A stretch of DNA of 18,259 nucleotides from Candidatus Falkowbacteria bacterium UBA2355 (GTDB lineage: Bacteria > Patescibacteriota > Patescibacteriia > Patescibacteriales > Patescibacteriaceae), in NCBI GenBank assembly GCA_002344425.1, contig DDTV01000025.1, forward strand, positions 2,371-20,629. Direction: 5' to 3'. Each line of letters starts with the position of its first letter. The stretch's first letter is position 1. A program made the translations under genes and the position numbers. The notes under the pieces were generated by a model, which saw only the letters and a list, made by a program, of their open reading frames with translations, was not told the origin of the DNA and did no database searches. Of the stretch, positions 14,460 to 18,259 are shown in pieces.

Positions 14460-14481
14460 TTCGGAGTCGTATACCTGTTAA

Positions 14482-14516
14482 AAAAGAATCCTTAGACTGA
14501 AGCTAGGGGTTCTTTT
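14482..14516 (-). terminator. Terminator of the island operon
   Basis: A 14-bp stem AAAAGAATCCTTAG/CTAGGGGTTCTTTT with two wobble pairs and a 7-nt loop. On the minus strand it ends in TTTTTT. It lies 10 nt past the YegP-like stop. Confidence 0.8.
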
Positions 14517-14525
14517 AAAAAGGTT

Positions 14526-14723
14526 TTATTTTTTCTTCTTGGTCAAATCAACTACCACTGAATTTTTCACTACTTTTTTTAAAGCCTTTACAGCATTATT
14601 TGCGCCCTGTTCTGTTTTGTAGGTTTCAGTAGATGCAAGCGTTTTATTATTAGACGACTTAACAAGAATATATCTTTGTTTGTTACCCGAAGGTTTAATA
14701 ATAATTCTATTTTTTGAAGGCAT
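14526..14723 (-). CDS. YegP/DUF1508-like small protein
   Basis: The 65-residue protein has one DUF1508-type unit. RYILVKSSNNKTLASTETY (17-35) and GANNAVKALKKVVKNSVVVD (40-59) follow the family pattern of a beta hairpin, an S/T-E-x-Y turn and a helix; the ends are lysine-rich. YegP-type proteins are small and of unknown biochemical role. It is the last gene of the island operon, 18 nt after the preceding stop, with the terminator directly behind. Assignment is from motif resemblance only. Confidence 0.65.
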   Translation of the reverse strand: MPSKNRIIIKPSGNKQRYILVKSSNNKTLASTETYKTEQGANNAVKALKKVVKNSVVVDLTKKKK

Positions 14724-14741
14724 ATTATTTAGTATAAATTA

Positions 14742-15176
14742 TTAAGAAATTTTATCTTTAAAATTAACTGATATTTCTATGGGTAATTCTGCTTCAACTT
14801 TAAATTCATTGTCCTGAAGCTTCCTCTTTAACCTCATTAAATATCTACCACTTATAGTAATGGGTAATCCTGGAATATTAATCCTGCTTCTAAATCGTTT
14901 AAACGAACCTTTTATAGGGAAAGGTGCTTCTAGTGAATTAATAATACTGCCATCTGGATCCACTACTTCAATAGTTAGCTCAATCATGGTTTCGTTTTCT
15001 AACTCCCAGAGGCTAAAAAGCTGAAATGCCAAAGGAATAATTAACTGCTCACCATCTTTTTGTTTCGATTTATCTATTGTGACTTGAAGCTGTTCTAGGC
15101 AATTAAAAAGACTGAGATTATTTGATTCATAATCTATTGATGATCGTTCACAAATTATTGACCAAAGATGTTTCAT
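14742..15176 (-). CDS. Unknown beta-rich protein of the island operon
   Basis: A 144-residue soluble protein with no membrane segment or signal peptide. It begins MKHLWSIICERSSIDYESNNLSLFNCLEQL. The pattern of a short strand, N-N-x-L-S-L-F and L-E recalls uncharacterised beta-sandwich proteins in bacterial accessory regions. The remainder alternates hydrophobic strands (LIIPLAFQLFSLWE, MIELTIEVVDPDG, INIPGLPITISGRYLMRL) consistent with an all-beta fold. I cannot name a family. It lies 11 nt downstream of the antitoxin-like gene, in the same operon. A third toxin-antitoxin component or an unrelated cargo protein are both possible. Confidence 0.65.
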   Translation of the reverse strand: MKHLWSIICERSSIDYESNNLSLFNCLEQLQVTIDKSKQKDGEQLIIPLAFQLFSLWELENETMIELTIEVVDPDGSIINSLEAPFPIKGSFKRFRSRINIPGLPITISGRYLMRLKRKLQDNEFKVEAELPIEISVNFKDKIS

Positions 15177-15187
15177 ACATTTGAAAA

Positions 15188-15646
15188 TTATTTATTCAAT
15201 TCACTCAAAATTTCATACTCAATAAGTGGCTCGTCCATCGTTTCAATCTGAGCATAGGTTTCAGCATTATCTACTGAATGGTTATTTTGCTCGATATTGA
15301 GCCAGCTAGCTGGGAAGGAGATCGCAGGGATTTGGTTATTTGAATTAATTTGAAAACCAAAAATATTTGACCAATTCTTTTCTGAAAAATTTAAAGATTC
15401 GGCAATTCTACCTAGTAAATCCAATCCGATATTCACTTCATAATTTTCTACTCGGGAAATTATTGCCTGAGTAGTTTTAGCGAGTTGAGCTAGCTTTGGC
15501 TGGGAAATACCCATGGCTTCTCTAACGATATTAACCTCGTTTGCGAGGCGAATTCTTAGTGTAGCGTCTTTTATTTTTTCTTGGAATTCGTTATTATTTT
15601 TCAACCTATCGATAATATTTGTTTTTTTATTCATTTTTTTTAACAT
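15188..15646 (-). CDS. XRE-family helix-turn-helix regulator, HigA-like antitoxin
   Basis: A 152-residue protein with an HTH_3 domain at about 34-86. NIVREAMGISQPKLAQLAKTT leads into a recognition helix AIISRVENYE, then GLDLLGRIAESL. The C-terminal 65 residues are acidic and could bind the toxin. It follows the HigB-like gene, the reversed toxin-antitoxin order typical of higBA. The start ATG 15646 is 1 nt after the toxin stop (TAG C ATG), an ideal coupling site. ATG 15661 would overlap the toxin by 14 nt; ATG 15634 is also possible. It probably represses its own operon at the palindrome 16100-16117. Confidence 0.82.
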   Translation of the reverse strand: MLKKMNKKTNIIDRLKNNNEFQEKIKDATLRIRLANEVNIVREAMGISQPKLAQLAKTTQAIISRVENYEVNIGLDLLGRIAESLNFSEKNWSNIFGFQINSNNQIPAISFPASWLNIEQNNHSVDNAETYAQIETMDEPLIEYEILSELNK

Positions 15647-15647
15647 G

Positions 15648-16064
15648 CTAGAATACTTCATAAAAATCTGAATTTTGAATAAAAATTAACCTATTGTTGT
15701 CAGCAATCTTAAATTGCTTATCCTCAAATCGCTCTTTATCCCTAGAGGAACTATAAGATTCAGGTTTTTCAAATCCATGTAATAAAATAAGTTTATCTTG
15801 ATGACAAAAATAAAGAATACGAATTAGAGTATTTTTATTCTTTCTTAATTTAATCTTAAACAGACTATAGCCCTGTATCGCTCCAGCCATGCTGCCAAGG
15901 GGCGGTATATTTTTTCTTTCACAGATTAATTGAATAATACCGAATAGATTGGTAAGCATGGTTTCATGTTCCTGAGAGTCTTCATACGCTTCAAAGTAAG
16001 GTGTAAGAAACTCTTTTACGGGGCAATGGTCGGTCTTCTTATCGCTATAGTAAACAGCGTTCAT
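15648..16064 (-). CDS. HigB/RelE-superfamily (Gp49-like) toxin
   Basis: A 138-residue protein with the RelE-like core of the phage Gp49/HigB group. PPLGSMAGAIQGYSLFKIKLRKN (54-76) is followed by TLIRILYFCHQDKLILLHGFEKP (79-101), matching the family pattern of an E/K-L-R strand, R-x-x-Y and I-x-L-L-H-G-F-x-K. Such toxins cleave mRNA at the ribosome. The usual C-terminal helix (A-x-x-R) is replaced by an extended tail that reads FKIADNNRLIFIQNSDFYEVF. It is the first gene of the island operon, followed by its cognate antitoxin 1 nt later. Catalytic residues were not verified individually. It has only a weak SD (AAGAG). Confidence 0.78.
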   Translation of the reverse strand: MNAVYYSDKKTDHCPVKEFLTPYFEAYEDSQEHETMLTNLFGIIQLICERKNIPPLGSMAGAIQGYSLFKIKLRKNKNTLIRILYFCHQDKLILLHGFEKPESYSSSRDKERFEDKQFKIADNNRLIFIQNSDFYEVF

Positions 16065-16097
16065 TGCTCTTTTTTAATACTAATATGATCTGATTTA

Positions 16098-16125
16098 ATT
16101 ATATCTAATTAGATATAGATGTCAA
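16098..16125 (-). promoter_or_regulatory. Consensus promoter with palindromic operator, higBA-like operon
   Basis: Both hexamers are perfect: TTGACA (16125-16120) and TATAAT (16103-16098), spacing 16. The perfect 18-bp palindrome TATATCTAATTAGATATA (16100-16117) fills the spacer and overlaps the -10. It is an ideal autorepressor site for the XRE antitoxin. Confidence 0.85.
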
Positions 16126-16148
16126 GGGGGTGCCGTGAGATATGTTGT

Positions 16149-16178
16149 GTGCTGGGTATGGCAAAATCGTCCCAGCAC
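16149..16178. repeat. Inverted repeat built from tRNA-Pro-end-like sequence
   Basis: GTGCTGGG (16149-16156) and CCCAGCAC (16171-16178), 8-bp perfect arms with a 14-nt loop. The right arm with its flanks, read on minus, gives GGTGCTGGGA, a 10-nt match to the att repeat core. There is no T run, so it is not a terminator. Confidence 0.6.
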
Positions 16179-16210
16179 CATAATTCCCGATTTTCCTAAT
16201 ATTTTTGAAT

Positions 16211-16239
16211 AAAAAAATTCCGCCCAATAGGCGGAATTT
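16211..16239 (-). terminator. Terminator of the tRNA cluster
   Basis: AAATTCCGCC/GGCGGAATTT, 10-bp stem with a 5-nt loop, followed on minus by T7. It lies about 80 nt beyond tRNA-Pro, on the island side of the tRNA 3' end, so it is probably island DNA. Confidence 0.85.
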
Positions 16240-16248
16240 CATGAAGTA

Positions 16249-16268
16249 ACGGCACAATAGCGTCACAA
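16249..16268 (+). repeat. 20-bp direct repeat, right copy
   Basis: Identical to 14392-14411. It lies between the tRNA-cluster terminator and tRNA-Pro, 47 nt from the right att copy. Confidence 0.85.
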
Positions 16269-16315
16269 ATTTTTTAACTAAATTAATATTTTTATCTAAT
16301 ATTAGCGGTAAAAAT

Positions 16316-16337
16316 TGTCGGGGTGCTGGGAATTGAA
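16316..16337 (-). repeat. Proximal attachment-site copy (in tRNA-Pro)
   Basis: The 3' end of the intact tRNA-Pro gene plus two trailing bases; identical to 14251-14272. Confidence 0.85.
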
Positions 16338-16388
16338 CCCAGTCAACATGCTCCCAAAGCATGCGTACTACCGGTATACGACACCCCG
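16318..16388 (-). tRNA. tRNA-Pro (anticodon TGG)
   Basis: Acceptor CGGGGTG/CACCCCG, a compact D arm, anticodon stem CATGC/GCATG with loop TTTGGGA (TGG), T arm CTGGG-TTCAATT-CCCAG, discriminator A. CCA is not encoded. It is 71 nt because of the short D loop. Its 3' end is the presumed integration target of the island. Confidence 0.95.
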
Positions 16389-16406
16389 AAAAGAGAAAAA
16401 TAAATG

Positions 16407-16478
16407 TGCCTCGGGTCAGAATCGAACTGACGACGCCAGCCTCTTCAGGGCTGCGCTCTACCACTGAGCTACCGAGGC
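16407..16478 (-). tRNA. tRNA-Phe (anticodon GAA)
   Basis: Acceptor GCCTCGG/CCGAGGC, D arm GCTC/GAGC, anticodon stem CAGCC/GGCTG with loop CTGAAGA (GAA), T arm GTCAG-TTCGATT-CTGAC, discriminator A, no encoded CCA. It is the third tRNA of the cluster downstream of 16S. Confidence 0.95.
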
Positions 16479-16485
16479 AAACATG

Positions 16486-16558
16486 TTGCGGGGGTCGGAT
16501 TCGAACCGACGACCTCCAGGTTATGGGCCTGGCGAGCTGCCAACTGCTCTACCCCGCT
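16486..16558 (-). tRNA. Initiator tRNA-fMet (anticodon CAT), atypical
   Basis: Initiator features: position 1 (A) cannot pair with position 72 (A) in AGCGGGG/CCCCGCA, and the D stem GAGC/GCTC has the A11-T24 pair. Deviations: the anticodon loop reads CCCATAA, so position 33 is C instead of the near-universal T. The stem CCAGG/CCTGG gives A-G-G/C-C-T at 29-31/39-41 instead of GGG/CCC. Discriminator A, no encoded CCA. Confidence 0.9.
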
Positions 16559-16571
16559 ATATGACGAACGG

Positions 16572-16645
16572 TGGGCATAGATGGATTCGAACCATCGACC
16601 TCCACATTATCAGTGTGGCGCTCTAACCAACTGAGCTATATGCCC
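16572..16645 (-). tRNA. tRNA-Ile (anticodon GAT)
   Basis: Acceptor GGGCATA/TATGCCC, D arm GCTC/GAGC, anticodon stem CCACA/TGTGG with loop CTGATAA (GAT), T arm GATGG-TTCGAAT-CCATC, discriminator A, no encoded CCA. It is the first tRNA after 16S, its usual rrn neighbour, but no 23S follows. Confidence 0.95.
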
Positions 16646-16649
16646 CAAC

Positions 16650-16682
16650 AAAAAAAGACTGGCTATTATAGGCTAGTCTTTT
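16650..16682 (-). terminator. Terminator-like hairpin between 16S and tRNA-Ile
   Basis: AAAAGACT/AGTCTTTT arms (16653-16660, 16675-16682) extended inward by a wobble and two G-C pairs. On minus it is followed by T7 (16656-16650). It would end or attenuate 16S transcription before the tRNAs. Confidence 0.7.
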
Positions 16683-16692
16683 CATTAATCAA
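16665..16692 (-). promoter_or_regulatory. Candidate tRNA-cluster promoter inside the hairpin
   Basis: TTGATT (16692-16687), a 16-nt spacer, then a consensus TATAAT (16670-16665) in the hairpin loop. It would start transcripts just upstream of tRNA-Ile. Confidence 0.5.
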
Positions 16693-16780
16693 ATAGCCCA
16701 TAATCTATTTGTACAACCTTTCGATGCTAATCGACGTTACTTCAGTTCGACTAATGTCCACTAAAGGACTTTCTCCCTAG

Positions 16781-18259
<1,479 letters not shown>

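Larger units (their letters stand above)
14251..16337. mobile_element. About 2.07-kb integrase-less island at tRNA-Pro
   Basis: The segment is flanked by identical 22-bp direct repeats of the tRNA-Pro 3' end (14251-14272 and 16316-16337), the standard trace of tyrosine-recombinase integration into a tRNA gene. tRNA-Pro stays intact. The interior is visibly more A+T-rich than its surroundings. It contains one four-gene minus-strand operon (HigB-like, XRE, unknown, YegP-like) with its own promoter and terminator. It also has a 20-bp nested direct repeat, a tandem 10-mer and structured ends. No recombinase gene is present, so mobility would need one in trans, or the element is a decayed remnant. 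Confidence 0.75.

Noticed and set aside
14463..14476. GTCGTATACC match to the 5' part of tRNA-Pro
   Set aside because: Only 10 nt in a row, on the opposite strand to the att copies; not enough to call a tRNA remnant.
14382..14516. Possible tmRNA or integron attC site
   Set aside because: No tag reading frame or tRNA-like ends for tmRNA, and no GTTRRRY/RYYYAAC core pair for attC.
16105..16464. 119-residue minus-strand ORF
   Set aside because: It runs through tRNA-Phe, tRNA-Pro, the terminator and the island promoter; a chance open frame over RNA genes.

Overview
This window looks like part of a Candidate Phyla Radiation (Patescibacteria) genome, probably Parcubacteria-like. This is inferred from the compact operons, the near absence of Shine-Dalgarno (SD) sequences ahead of housekeeping genes, tRNA genes without an encoded CCA, and the 16S gene. 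The 16S is only about 1.49 kb and carries a substitution in the usually invariant 530-loop region that CPR sequences often show. The genetic code appears standard: TAA, TAG and TGA all act as stops.

Left block (1-4935, minus strand). One transcription unit runs lepA, an unlisted 31-residue membrane microprotein, recJ, rnhA, tRNA-Val and a phosphomannomutase cut by the window edge. It starts from a good sigma70-type promoter with an 11-nt leader. The stop codon of rnhA shares its last base with the first base of tRNA-Val. The phosphomannomutase start codon lies 2 nt after the tRNA 3' end.

Second block (4949-7306, minus). A two-gene unit with its own promoter, SDs and terminator encodes a four-helix membrane protein and a putative heme-oxygenase-fold metalloprotein. 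Upstream is a secreted or membrane-anchored bactofilin-like protein, divergent from glyA.

Third block (7366-11449, plus). glyA and folD form a one-carbon/folate pair and recQ follows. FolD keeps its cyclohydrolase residues but its NADP-binding signature is eroded. A roughly 104-bp palindromic MITE-like repeat lies between folD and recQ. recQ and rpsP converge on a bidirectional terminator. rpsP and a solitary ketoacyl-ACP synthase III-like gene diverge from a palindrome that holds both -35 boxes.

Right block (13047-18259, minus). The likely ancestral order is 16S, tRNA-Ile, tRNA-fMet, tRNA-Phe, tRNA-Pro, ParB-like gene, tRNA-Gly, CYTH gene. It is now interrupted by about 2.07 kb of A+T-rich DNA bounded by a 22-bp direct repeat of the tRNA-Pro 3' end. 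That is the classical footprint of site-specific integration. The insert carries a four-gene operon (HigB-like toxin, XRE antitoxin, unknown beta-rich protein, YegP/DUF1508 protein) behind a consensus promoter with an 18-bp palindromic operator. It has no integrase. No 23S or 5S gene follows the 16S, and a terminator-like hairpin with an embedded promoter separates 16S from the tRNA cluster.

The strongest candidates for something undescribed are the integrase-less tRNA-Pro island with nested repeats, and the recurrent tRNA-to-start-codon junctions that could produce leaderless or non-stop mRNAs by tRNA processing.
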